The notes under the pieces: model-generated
Told to the model about the DNA's origin: nothing
What the model saw: the letters and a program-made list of their open reading frames with translations, nothing else
Database searches by the model: none
Part shown: piece by piece, positions 29,015-37,114 of the stretch
Layout: the number at the start of each line of letters is the position of its first letter
Numbering within the stretch: the stretch's first letter is position 1
Program-made: the position numbers and the translations under genes
Assembly: GCF_003938655.1 (NCBI RefSeq)
Contig: NZ_RJJT01000004.1
Location: 186,001 to 250,000, forward strand
Direction: 5' to 3'
Source of the DNA: Rhizobium pisi
Lineage (GTDB): Bacteria > Pseudomonadota > Alphaproteobacteria > Rhizobiales > Rhizobiaceae
DNA: 64,000 nucleotides

Positions 29015-30010
29015 TCAAAGAATATCCACGCGCCTCAGCAGCCACCACGCGAAAGCGATGGAAGCGATGATGAGGGCGACGGCGTATTCCGTGCCGTAGT
29101 CGCCGACGGCGAAGGGCAGGTTTGCCGTGTTCATGCCGAAGAAGCCGGTCACCAGGGTCGGCGGCAGCAGGAAGGCCGTCATGATCGACAGCAAATAGAG
29201 GTGGCGGTTGGTTTCGGAGGATTGTTTCGAATCGATTTCTTCGTGCAGCAGGCGTGCCCGGTCTTGCAGCGCATAGATATCGTGGTCGACCGTTTCCAGC
29301 CGGCTCGTCAGTCGCCGCGCTACGTCGTCGAAGCCGAAGGGCATCTCATCGTCATCGGTCGCTGCGGCCCGGCGCATCAGCGCCAGCACCGTGCGCAGAT
29401 GCCGATGCAGCCTGACCACGGTACGCCGCACCGGCGCCAGGCGCCGGCGTTCGTCGCGTGGTGCGTTGTCGTAGACGATGTCCTCGATCAGGTTCAGCTC
29501 TTCGGTGAGTTCGATGACGATCGCAATCAGCGTGCGCTGGAATTCGATGACCAGCAGTTCGAAGAGATCGACCGGCCGCGAAAATTTGCCCGGATTCTTC
29601 TCGATCAACGCGCGCGCCCGTTCGACGCTGCGCAGCGGCTGCAGTCTGGTGGTAATGATGAAGCGGTCGGACATGGCGAAATGCAGCCAGCCGAGATTGT
29701 TGGTATCCTGGGCGAAATCGCGCTGGCAATCGACGAGCGTGCCGTAGAGCATCTGCTCGTCGACGGTGATGGCCGCATGCGTATCGCGCGTCGTCAGCGC
29801 CGATTTCGCGTCCTCCGTCAATCCGTCCAGGGTATCGAGCAGTGCCGGCACGCGGGCGTCGACAAGGTTGAGATGCAGCCAGTAGAAACAATTGTCGGCG
29901 GTCAGCTCTGCCACGGTCGCGCTGTTGTTCAACCGCACCGCGGTCTTTTCCTCAGGCGAGAAACGATAGGCCCAGACGAAACCGGGTATGTTGACGGGCA
30001 ATGTATCCAT
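29015..30010 (-). CDS. CorA-family metal transporter (ZntB-like)
   Basis: A 331-residue member of the CorA divalent-cation transporter family. A large N-terminal cytoplasmic domain ends in a long helix, then two C-terminal transmembrane segments flank the signature loop: FLLPPTLVTGFFGMN (GMN motif near residue 297) and the last helix YAVALIIASIAFAWWLL. The loop continues TANLPF rather than the EFMPEL of magnesium-type CorA, closer to the ZntB branch, so the ion is uncertain (Mg, Zn or Ni). ATG 30010 begins MDTLPVN; 24 upstream codons are open but overlap a repeat. Confidence 0.92.
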   Translation of the reverse strand: MDTLPVNIPGFVWAYRFSPEEKTAVRLNNSATVAELTADNCFYWLHLNLVDARVPALLDTLDGLTEDAKSALTTRDTHAAITVDEQMLYGTLVDCQRDFAQDTNNLGWLHFAMSDRFIITTRLQPLRSVERARALIEKNPGKFSRPVDLFELLVIEFQRTLIAIVIELTEELNLIEDIVYDNAPRDERRRLAPVRRTVVRLHRHLRTVLALMRRAAATDDDEMPFGFDDVARRLTSRLETVDHDIYALQDRARLLHEEIDSKQSSETNRHLYLLSIMTAFLLPPTLVTGFFGMNTANLPFAVGDYGTEYAVALIIASIAFAWWLLRRVDIL

Positions 30011-30054
30011 TGTTCGCCGATCCTTTGCGAAGGCGATTTCATTTCTCAGGGCGC

Positions 30055-30100
30055 AGCGCGTCCAGTTGGACGCGCTAAGCACCCTCTATCACGTTATGCA
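30055..30100 (+). repeat. Hairpin resembling degenerate family B repeat
   Basis: AGCGCGTCCA (30055-30064) pairs perfectly with TGGACGCGCT (30067-30076) around GT, followed by a degenerate tail ending ATGCAC. It lies just upstream of the CorA-like gene. Confidence 0.45.
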
Positions 30101-30193
30101 CTAGAGATTCTCCATGACGTTCATTTGTGCAAGGGCGCAAGAGCCATGCGCCATGGCGGGCGAATTATCGCACAGCGGTTGCGGAAATCGAAA

Positions 30194-30217
30194 TTGACGT
30201 TTACGTAAAAATCAATT
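30194..30217. promoter_or_regulatory. Candidate LiuR-like operator upstream of the acyl-CoA dehydrogenase
   Basis: TTGACGTTTACGTAAAA sits inside an outer dyad AATTGA/TCAATT (30192-30217), with the inner palindrome TTTACGTAAA. ACGT repeats of this form are known for LiuR, a MerR-family regulator of acyl-CoA catabolism. It ends 55 bases before the start codon. Assignment is by resemblance only. Confidence 0.5.
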
Positions 30218-30272
30218 AGCTCTGAACCCGGAGGGTTTGCCTTGCGCAGGCGATCTCAGGAGGAAAAATACC

Positions 30273-32051
30273 ATGTATAAAGCGCCCGTCGAGGAAATCG
30301 CGTTTACGTTGAAGCACGTAGCCGGCATGGGCGAGGCGCTTTCAAAAGGACTGCTCGGCGATCTCGGCGAAGATCTGGTCGACGCCATTCTCGCCGAGGC
30401 GGGACGTTTTGCCACAGAGGAAGTGGCCCCTCTCGCCGAAATCGGCGATCGCCAGGGTGCCCGTCTGGCCGATGGCGAGGTCAGGCTGCCGGACGGCTGG
30501 CGTGATCTCTATCGCAATTGGATCGCCGGCGGCTGGAACGGCCTCACGGCGCCGGAAGCGTTCGGCGGCCAGGCCTTGCCGCATATGCTGAACGTCGCAG
30601 CCCTCGAAATGTGGAATTCCGGCTCCATGGCCTTCGCGCTCGCCCCGACGTTGACGATGGGTGCGATCGAGGCCGTCAGCGCCCATGGCAGCGCCGTGCT
30701 GAAAGACAAATATCTGGAGAAGATGGTGTCAGGCGAATGGACCGGCACCATGAACCTGACGGAACCGCATGCCGGTTCCGATCTCGGCGTCTTGAAGACC
30801 CGCGCCGAGCGCCGCGACGACGGCAGCTACCGTCTCTTCGGCCAGAAGATCTTCATCACCTGGGGCGAACATGATGCGGCCGAGAACATCATCCATCTGG
30901 CGCTTGCCCGCCTGCCGGATGCGCCGGCCGGCACACGCGGCATCTCGCTTTTTCTGGTGCCGAAATTCCTGGTGAACGACGACGGTTCCCTCGGTCCCCG
31001 CAACGATCTCTTCTGCCACTCGCTGGAGCACAAGCTCGGCATCCACGGTTCGCCGACCTGCACGATGATCTATGGCGACGGCAAGTTCGGTGATGAAAAA
31101 GGTGCTGTGGGCTGGCTGGTCGGCGAGGAGAATAAGGGGCTCGCCTGCATGTTCACGATGATGAACAACGCCCGCCTTGCTGTCGGCATGCAGGGTGTCG
31201 CGATCTGCGAAGCCGCCACGCAGAAGGCTCTCGCCTATGCCAGGGAACGCACGCAGGGCAGGGCGCCCGGCTGGAGCGGCGCCGGCATGAGCCCGATCGT
31301 CGAACATCCCGATGTCGCCCGTATGCTGCTGACCATGAAAGCCTTGACGCAAGGGGCGCGCGCCATCTCCTATGCCTGCGCCCACGCGATCGACATGTCC
31401 CACCGGGCAAGCGACGATCGCCGGCACTGGCAGGAGCGCGCCGCTTTGCTGACGCCGATCGCCAAGTCCTTCTCGACCGATGCCGGCGTCGAGGTCGCCT
31501 CCCTCGGCATTCAGGTCCATGGCGGCATGGGCTTCATCGAGGAGACTGGTGCCGCGCGTTATCTTCGCGATGCCCGCATCGCGCCGATATACGAGGGCAC
31601 CAACGGCATCCAGGCGATCGACCTCGTCACCCGCAAGCTGCAGCTCTCCGGCGGCGATCAGGTGAAGGGCTTCATCGCCGAACTCCGAGAGATCGCCGGC
31701 GCTGTCCGCAACTCCAATCTGCATGGTTTCGGTGAAACCGCCGCCAGGCTCGACGCCGCTATCGCCGACCTCGACGAGGCGACCGCCTGGCTCTTGAAAA
31801 TGCTTGCCGATGGCAAGGCCGCCGAGGCGCTCTCGGGTGCAACGCCCTATCAACGCTTGTTCGGGCTCGTGCTCGCCGGCTCTTATCTCGCCAAGGGCGC
31901 GCTCGCCGAGAGCAGCGATGGAGCAGGCGAGGGCCGCGTCGTGCTCTGCCGCTTTGCAGCCGAAAACCTGCTCGCCGAGACCGCAGCCCTTTGCGACCGG
32001 GTCGTCAATGGCGCGGCAAGCCTCGCCGCCGCCCGCATCCTGCTTGCCTGA
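30273..32051 (+). CDS. Acyl-CoA dehydrogenase (large, DmdC-like form)
   Basis: A 592-residue flavoprotein that oxidises an acyl-CoA to the 2-enoyl-CoA. It has an N-terminal extension (MYKAPVEEIAFTLKHV), the central fold with MNLTEPHAGSDLGVLKTRAE near residue 160 and FITWGEHD near residue 197, the C-terminal helical bundle with the EGTNGIQAIDLVTRKL signature near residue 444, and an extra C-terminal domain. This extended architecture matches the branch that includes 3-methylmercaptopropionyl-CoA dehydrogenase (DmdC), but most members act on uncharacterised acyl-CoAs. AGGAGGAAA precedes the ATG. The enoyl-CoA hydratase gene starts 10 bases after the stop, so the pair can carry out two consecutive beta-oxidation steps. 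Confidence 0.94.
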   Translation: MYKAPVEEIAFTLKHVAGMGEALSKGLLGDLGEDLVDAILAEAGRFATEEVAPLAEIGDRQGARLADGEVRLPDGWRDLYRNWIAGGWNGLTAPEAFGGQALPHMLNVAALEMWNSGSMAFALAPTLTMGAIEAVSAHGSAVLKDKYLEKMVSGEWTGTMNLTEPHAGSDLGVLKTRAERRDDGSYRLFGQKIFITWGEHDAAENIIHLALARLPDAPAGTRGISLFLVPKFLVNDDGSLGPRNDLFCHSLEHKLGIHGSPTCTMIYGDGKFGDEKGAVGWLVGEENKGLACMFTMMNNARLAVGMQGVAICEAATQKALAYARERTQGRAPGWSGAGMSPIVEHPDVARMLLTMKALTQGARAISYACAHAIDMSHRASDDRRHWQERAALLTPIAKSFSTDAGVEVASLGIQVHGGMGFIEETGAARYLRDARIAPIYEGTNGIQAIDLVTRKLQLSGGDQVKGFIAELREIAGAVRNSNLHGFGETAARLDAAIADLDEATAWLLKMLADGKAAEALSGATPYQRLFGLVLAGSYLAKGALAESSDGAGEGRVVLCRFAAENLLAETAALCDRVVNGAASLAAARILLA

Positions 32052-32061
32052 GGAGCCCCCA

Positions 32062-32817
32062 ATGACCGATCATATCGTCGTCGAGCAACCTTCTGCCTAT
32101 CCCGGCGTCCAGCTCATCCGCTTCAACCGGCCGGAAAAGAAGAATGCCATCACCCGCGCCATGTATCGCAAAATGGCCGATACGCTGAACGCGGCCAATG
32201 CTGATCCCGGCATCCGCGCCACCGCCTTCCTCGGCACTGAGGGTTGCTTCTCGGCCGGCAACGACCTGAATGATTTTCTCGCTGCCGCAATGGGCGGTCG
32301 CGGCCTGGAGCAGGAAATCCTTGATTTCCTCTATGCTCTGGTGAATGCCGAAAAACCCGTCGTCTCCGGTGTCGACGGCCTTGCGATCGGCATCGGCACG
32401 ACAATCCATCTTCATTGCGACCTGACCATCGCATCGAGCCGCAGCCAGTTCCGCACGCCCTTCGTCGATCTGGCGCTGGTGCCGGAGGCAGGTTCCAGCC
32501 TCGTCGCGCCGCGCCTGATGGGCCATCAGCGCGCTTTCGCCATGCTTGCCGCCGGCGAAGGTTTTTCGGCCGAGGAGGCGAGGGAAGCCGGTCTAGTCTG
32601 GAAGGTTGTCGAGTCAGGCGAGGTCGATGCCCTGACACTTGGTCTTGCTGCAAAGCTCGCAGCCAAGCCACCGGAGGCGATGCGCATCGCCCGCGATCTC
32701 ATTCGTGGCGACCGTGGCGAGATCATCGCCCGCATCGACGAGGAGGCTCGTTATTTCTCGGCGCGGCTGAAAAGTGCCGAGGCCCGGGCGGCTTTCGAGG
32801 CCTTCATGCGCCGCTGA
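32062..32817 (+). CDS. Enoyl-CoA hydratase/isomerase family protein
   Basis: A 251-residue crotonase-fold protein. The oxyanion-hole motifs are LGTEGCFSAGNDLNDFL near residue 56 and KPVVSGVDGLAIGIGTTIHLHCDLTIAS near residue 100, with TPFVDLALVPEAGSS near residue 133 supplying the second catalytic glutamate region. The Pro-Glu at the end of that motif resembles hydratases and isomerases acting on 2-enoyl-CoA. It follows the acyl-CoA dehydrogenase by 10 bases, so it probably hydrates that enzyme's product. ATG 32062 is chosen because the upstream open frame runs inside the dehydrogenase gene. Confidence 0.92.
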   Translation: MTDHIVVEQPSAYPGVQLIRFNRPEKKNAITRAMYRKMADTLNAANADPGIRATAFLGTEGCFSAGNDLNDFLAAAMGGRGLEQEILDFLYALVNAEKPVVSGVDGLAIGIGTTIHLHCDLTIASSRSQFRTPFVDLALVPEAGSSLVAPRLMGHQRAFAMLAAGEGFSAEEAREAGLVWKVVESGEVDALTLGLAAKLAAKPPEAMRIARDLIRGDRGEIIARIDEEARYFSARLKSAEARAAFEAFMRR

Positions 32818-32855
32818 GGCCCTCAAACAGGCTGATTTTCCGTGGCGCCGGAAGC

Positions 32856-32871
32856 TTAGGTGTTGACCTAA
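32856..32871. promoter_or_regulatory. ArsR-type operator, distal copy
   Basis: TTAGG-N6-CCTAA inverted repeat (TTAGGTGTTGACCTAA). Identical half-sites and spacing recur 50 bases downstream. It contains a TTGACC hexamer and lies upstream of the ArsR gene. Confidence 0.7.
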
Positions 32872-32904
32872 CTATCTCGTGACTCTTGTCGCTGCGCTTC
32901 TATA

Positions 32905-32922
32905 GTTAGGTATATGCCTAAC
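32905..32922. promoter_or_regulatory. ArsR-type operator, proximal copy overlapping the start codon
   Basis: GTTAGG-TATATG-CCTAAC inverted repeat. The ArsR start codon (32914-32916) lies in the spacer, so bound repressor would cover the translation start region. The match to the distal copy implies autoregulation. Confidence 0.72.
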
Positions 32923-33279
32923 CAATCAAAACCACTCGATCTGATGTTCCAGGCGCTGGCCGATCCGGCCCGGCGCAGCATGGTAGACCGCCTCTGCAGC
33001 GGGCCGGCCTCCGTCAAGGAGCTGGCCGAGCCGCTTAAGATGGCGCTGCCCTCGGTGCTCCAGCATTTGCAGATGCTGGAAGCGAGCGGCCTCGTGCGCT
33101 CCGAAAAGATCGGGCGCGTGCGGACATGCCATATCGAACCGGCGGTCCTCCGCTCAGCCGAGGCTTGGATCAACGATCGCCGGACTCATTGGGAGCAAAG
33201 CCTCGACAGGCTGGGCGACTACCTGAAAGCCAATCCGGACGGGCCGGAAACTGAAAGAGAACCAGAGACAAGGAAGTAA
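32914..33279 (+). CDS. ArsR/SmtB-family transcriptional regulator
   Basis: A 121-residue winged-helix regulator. The HTH region ALADPARRSMVDRLCSGPASVKELAEPLKMALPSVLQHLQMLEASGLV (residues 11-58) is typical of the metal-independent ArsR subgroup that pairs with SRPBCC proteins; no ELCV-type metal-binding cysteine motif is visible. Two identical TTAGG-N6-CCTAA sites lie in front of it, one spanning the start codon, pointing to self-repression. The SRPBCC gene starts 4 bases after its stop, so the two form an operon. The inducing signal is unknown. Confidence 0.93.
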   Translation: MPNQSKPLDLMFQALADPARRSMVDRLCSGPASVKELAEPLKMALPSVLQHLQMLEASGLVRSEKIGRVRTCHIEPAVLRSAEAWINDRRTHWEQSLDRLGDYLKANPDGPETEREPETRK

Positions 33280-33283
33280 GAAC

Positions 33284-33757
33284 ATGGAGGAAGACCGCAG
33301 CACCCTCCATTCCACCTTCTCCGTCGAGCGCACCTATGAAGCCTCCGCCAAGCGGGTCTTTTCCGCCTGGTCCGATCCGAAGGCGCGCCTGCAGTGGATT
33401 TCGCCAGGCGAGAATTTCTCCACCACCTATATCGAGAATGATTTCCACGTCGGTGGCCGCGATGTCAGCCGCTTCCAGTTCGGCAGGGGCGACGAATATG
33501 TTGCCGATGCCCGCTATGAGGACATCGTCGAGGATCGCGGCATCGTCTATACCTATACGATGTCGCACAACGGCCGGCGCATATCCTCGTCACTGACGAC
33601 GGTCACCATCGCGCCGATGAAGAGCGGCACCCATGTCGTTGTCACTGAACAGATCACCATCCTCGATGGCGGCGACAAGGTGGAATACCGCCAGTCGGGC
33701 ATTGCCGGCCAGCTGGATCAGCTCGGCGTCTTCCTCGAAAGCGAAGCGGTGAACTGA
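33284..33757 (+). CDS. SRPBCC (AHSA1-like) domain protein
   Basis: A 157-residue START-like fold protein: TFSVERTYEASAKRVFSAWSDPKARLQWIS at the N terminus is the AHSA1 signature, and the C terminus DQLGVFLESEAVN matches the terminal helix. Such proteins bind hydrophobic ligands, and in this ArsR-linked arrangement the role is unknown. It is the second gene of the ArsR operon and should follow its regulation. It ends 9 bases from the convergent RNA methyltransferase gene, with no clear terminator between. Confidence 0.9.
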   Translation: MEEDRSTLHSTFSVERTYEASAKRVFSAWSDPKARLQWISPGENFSTTYIENDFHVGGRDVSRFQFGRGDEYVADARYEDIVEDRGIVYTYTMSHNGRRISSSLTTVTIAPMKSGTHVVVTEQITILDGGDKVEYRQSGIAGQLDQLGVFLESEAVN

Positions 33758-33766
33758 TGGAGAAGC

Positions 33767-35017
33767 CTACTTCTCCAGCGTCGCCACCACCTCGACATGC
33801 GATGTCCAGAGGAACTGGTCGATCGGCGTCACTCCGGTGATCCGGTAGCCGCCTTCGACGAGGATTGCGAGATCGCGCGCCAGCGTCAGCGGATTGCAGC
33901 TGACGGCTACGATCCTCTTCACCGCCGATCGGGCAAGCTCCTTGCATTGGAATTCGGCGCCGGCGCGGGGCGGATCGAAGACGACGGCGTCATAGGGTTT
34001 GAACTCCTGCGTCATCAAAGGGCGACGGAAAAGGTCGCGCTTCTCGACGGTGACAGGCTTCAGTCCGGGTGTGTTGCGCGCGGCGAGATCGAGCGCCGCG
34101 AGCGCCTTCGCTTCGGCTTCGACGGCGTGCACGCGGCCGATCCGCGCCAGCCGCAATGAAAACGTGCCGGCGCCGGCAAAGAGATCGGCAATCCGCTTGG
34201 CCTTGCCGGTATGGGCAAGCACCAGTTCCGCCATCGCTTCTTCCGCCGGTTTGGTCGCCTGGGCAAAGCCACCCGGCGGCGGCGACACCTGGACGCCGCC
34301 GAAATCGATGAGCGGCTTGGACGGTTCGATGAGGATTTCGCCATTAAGAGTGACACGGGCGATGCCGCGCAGGTTGAGCACGGTTTCGACCGCCTTGCGC
34401 CGTTGCGGGTCCGATAATTTCTTCACGTCGTCGACGGCGACATCGAGGCCGGAGAGCGTTTCGAGCACGGTGACGCGGAAGGGTTCGGCACTGGTCGCCA
34501 GCGAAGCGGCGATCGCCTTGATCGCCGGCAGCCGGGCAATGATGCCTGCCGCGGAGATCGGGCATTCCTCGATCGCGACGATATGATGGCTTTCGGCCTG
34601 GTTGAACCCGATCAGCATGTCCTTCTCGGTCTTGCGCGCCGCAAAAACCGCACGTCGCCGTTCGCCCGGCCGGGCCGGAACGATTTCAGCGACCTCTGGC
34701 GTCAGCCCTTTGGATTTCAGCGCATCGATGACCAGCTGGCGCTTGAAGGCGCGGTAGGGACTATCCGCCAGATGCTGCAGCGTGCAGCCGCCGCAGGTGC
34801 CGTTCAGGCCGTCGGGGCCGAAATGCCGGCAGGCCGGCTCCTGCCGGTCGGGCGAGGATGTCGTGATCGACATGATCGTGCCCTGGCTTTTGACCCGGGC
34901 GATCGCCACGGTTTCCCCGGGCAGGGAAAAGGGTACATAGACCGGTCCACCGGCGCTGCTGGTGATGCCGTCGCCCTGGGCGCCGAGCTTCTCGATCGTG
35001 ACGGTTTCGGTGCTCAT
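33767..35017 (-). CDS. Class I SAM-dependent RNA methyltransferase (TrmA/RlmD family)
   Basis: A 416-residue 5-methyluridine RNA methyltransferase. An N-terminal TRAM-like domain (residues 1-60) is followed by iron-sulfur cysteines (CRHFG, CGGCTLQHL near residues 62-80, a further Cys in EECPISA), a SAM-binding DLFAGAGTFSLRLA near residue 268, and the catalytic region FDPPRAGAEFQCKEL near residue 350 with VAVSCNPLTLARDL near residue 373. Whether it modifies 23S rRNA or tRNA cannot be told. Its ATG overlaps the tlyA stop by 4 bases, so the two are translationally coupled. Confidence 0.92.
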   Translation of the reverse strand: MSTETVTIEKLGAQGDGITSSAGGPVYVPFSLPGETVAIARVKSQGTIMSITTSSPDRQEPACRHFGPDGLNGTCGGCTLQHLADSPYRAFKRQLVIDALKSKGLTPEVAEIVPARPGERRRAVFAARKTEKDMLIGFNQAESHHIVAIEECPISAAGIIARLPAIKAIAASLATSAEPFRVTVLETLSGLDVAVDDVKKLSDPQRRKAVETVLNLRGIARVTLNGEILIEPSKPLIDFGGVQVSPPPGGFAQATKPAEEAMAELVLAHTGKAKRIADLFAGAGTFSLRLARIGRVHAVEAEAKALAALDLAARNTPGLKPVTVEKRDLFRRPLMTQEFKPYDAVVFDPPRAGAEFQCKELARSAVKRIVAVSCNPLTLARDLAILVEGGYRITGVTPIDQFLWTSHVEVVATLEK

Positions 35018-35760
35018 GGTTTCAATCCTGCCAGGAGGAATTCCTGATTGCCGTCGCCGCCGGAAATCGGGGAGGGAATGAGGCCGAGGCTTTTCCAGCC
35101 CATGTCCTCGACGAACCAGCGTTCCAGCTCCGCAGCAACAGTGGGAGCAGACGACGGGTCCTTCAGCAGCCCGCCCTTGCCGATCGCCTCGCGCCCCGCC
35201 TCGAACTGCGGCTTGACCAGGAGCACGGCGACGGCGCCCGGCCCGGCGATCTCGAGGGCCGGCGCAAGCGCAAGCTTCAGCGAGATGAAGGAGACGTCGG
35301 ACACGATGAAGGTGGCGGGATGGCCGATATCATCTGCCGTCAGGTTGCGGGCGTTGAGGCCTTCTTTGTTCGTTACGCGTGGGTCGGTCGCGATACGCGG
35401 ATGCATCTGCCCATGGCCGACATCGATCGCGGTGACATGCGCGGCACCCCGTTGCAGCAGCACCTCGGTGAAGCCGCCTGTGGAAGCACCGATGTCGAGA
35501 CAGTGATGCCCTGCGGGATCGAGCCGGAAGTGGTCGAGAGCGGCGGTCAGCTTGAGTGCGGCGCGGGAAACATAGTCCTGCGCCGGATCGTCGATCTCGA
35601 TGACGGCGTCCTCGCCGAAGAGCGCGCCGGCCTTGGTCACCACCTGGCCGCCGATCTTCACGGTGCCGCGTTGCACGGCGTCGCGGGCCCGCGAGCGGCT
35701 GGCGAAGAGGCCGAGGGTGACGAGAAGCTGGTCGAGGCGTTGGCTGTTTTGATCGGACAT
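35014..35760 (-). CDS. tlyA: TlyA family rRNA 2'-O-methyltransferase / putative hemolysin
   Basis: A 248-residue protein with an N-terminal S4 RNA-binding domain (RLDQLLVTLGLFASRSRARDAVQRGTVKIGG, residues 8-38) and an FtsJ-like methyltransferase domain with the SAM motif CLDIGASTGGFTEVLL near residue 87, and VKPQFEAGREAIGKGG near residue 180. TlyA proteins 2'-O-methylate 16S and 23S rRNA; the hemolysin name is historical. ATG 35760 begins MSDQNSQRLDQLL; a much longer open frame upstream is not credible. It is coupled to the downstream RNA methyltransferase gene. dxs, often its neighbour, is about 3.5 kb away with two plus-strand genes between. Confidence 0.93.
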   Translation of the reverse strand: MSDQNSQRLDQLLVTLGLFASRSRARDAVQRGTVKIGGQVVTKAGALFGEDAVIEIDDPAQDYVSRAALKLTAALDHFRLDPAGHHCLDIGASTGGFTEVLLQRGAAHVTAIDVGHGQMHPRIATDPRVTNKEGLNARNLTADDIGHPATFIVSDVSFISLKLALAPALEIAGPGAVAVLLVKPQFEAGREAIGKGGLLKDPSSAPTVAAELERWFVEDMGWKSLGLIPSPISGGDGNQEFLLAGLKP

Positions 35761-35892
35761 CGGCTGTGAATGACCGGCAAAGCCGCCGGTTGCAAGTATT
35801 TTGTTCCGGAAACCGTCATTGACCCTCAAAAGCTTTAGGCGATAATCCTGCCGCGGCGAAATGCGGGGCGGGCCGCAGGCACGGGGTGTTTT

Positions 35893-36897
35893 ATGCTGAA
35901 GCTCTTCACTCTTCTTGTCGCGGCGGGGATCGCATCGCCCGCGCTCGCGAACGATACGATGGCCGAGGTCAAGACCGGCGGGCTGATCTTCGCCCAGTCC
36001 GACGATGTCAGCATGGCGGAGGAGGATCTTTTCATTTCCGCGTCGGAAGTGCGCGTCGACTACGTGTTCGAGAACACCTCCGACAAGGATGTCGAAAGCC
36101 TGGTTGCTTTCCCAATGCCTGACATCACGGGTCAGGTGGACAACAATTCCGCCATCTCCGATTATGACAGCGATAATTTCCTGCATTTCTCCACCGTGCA
36201 GGACGGCAGCCCAATCACCGCCAAGCTACAGCAGCGCGTCGTCTCGCTCGGCATCGATGTGACCGACGAATTCGCCAAATATGGCATTCCCGTCCTGCCT
36301 TTCAGCCAGAAGACGACCGAGGCGCTCGCAAAGCTTCCCGAAACCGTCCGGAAGGACTGGATTGTGCGTGGCCTCGTCTATCCCATGGCGGAGGGCGATA
36401 GCAACGGTGCCGAGAAAATTACTCTCGTGCCGCTCTGGACGCTGCGCTCGACCTATTGGTGGCGCACCACCTTTCCGGCGAAGAAGAAGGTCAACGTTGA
36501 GCATCGTTACAAGCCGGCCGTCGGCGGTACCGTGGCGATCAGCTTCCTCGAAGACGGTGAGCCGAAAGGTGAGCGTTTCGAGGAATATTCCCGCAAATAT
36601 TGCCTGGATGGTGATTTTACCAGGGTCGCCCAGCAGCGCGCCCGGGAAGCGGAGGCCGGAGGCGCGAACTATACGGAAAGCTGGATCTCTTATGTTCTGT
36701 CGACCGGCGCCAACTGGGCGGGACCGATCAGGCGCTTCCAGCTGACGATCGACAAGGGCAAGTCCGGCAATCTGATCAGCTTCTGCGGCAATAACGTTCA
36801 GAAGATCGGTCCGACCGCCTTCCGGATGACGGCGGAGGATTTCGATCCCGAGAAGGACCTTGACATCCTGATCCTCAGCCCTCCGGAAGCGCAATAA
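35893..36897 (+). CDS. DUF4424 domain-containing exported protein
   Basis: A 334-residue protein with a signal peptide (about residues 1-19, ending SPALA) and a DUF4424 body: MAEVKTGGLIFAQSDDVSMAEEDLFIS, then DYVFENTSDKDVESLVAFPMPD near residue 57. The strand pattern suggests a beta-rich periplasmic or surface protein. The family has no known function. It is likely monocistronic, since the next gene begins 217 bases later with its own ribosome-binding site. Confidence 0.88.
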   Translation: MLKLFTLLVAAGIASPALANDTMAEVKTGGLIFAQSDDVSMAEEDLFISASEVRVDYVFENTSDKDVESLVAFPMPDITGQVDNNSAISDYDSDNFLHFSTVQDGSPITAKLQQRVVSLGIDVTDEFAKYGIPVLPFSQKTTEALAKLPETVRKDWIVRGLVYPMAEGDSNGAEKITLVPLWTLRSTYWWRTTFPAKKKVNVEHRYKPAVGGTVAISFLEDGEPKGERFEEYSRKYCLDGDFTRVAQQRAREAEAGGANYTESWISYVLSTGANWAGPIRRFQLTIDKGKSGNLISFCGNNVQKIGPTAFRMTAEDFDPEKDLDILILSPPEAQ

Positions 36898-37114
36898 TTC
36901 TTGGCCTCGGCGCTGCTGCGCCGCACAATTAAACAAATTTAAAGCCTGCCCGCATAGGTTCGGCTCGATTGCAGCGGTTCGTGCAAACTGCTTCACGCCA
37001 TGAAGGCGCAGGCGTTTTCCGCCAATCATGTTCCCAATTCAGACGTCCCTGCGGTTGCGCGTTTCGCGCGACCTGCCTCTCGCCGTGTAGACTGTCGTCA
37101 GGAGAAATTCATCG

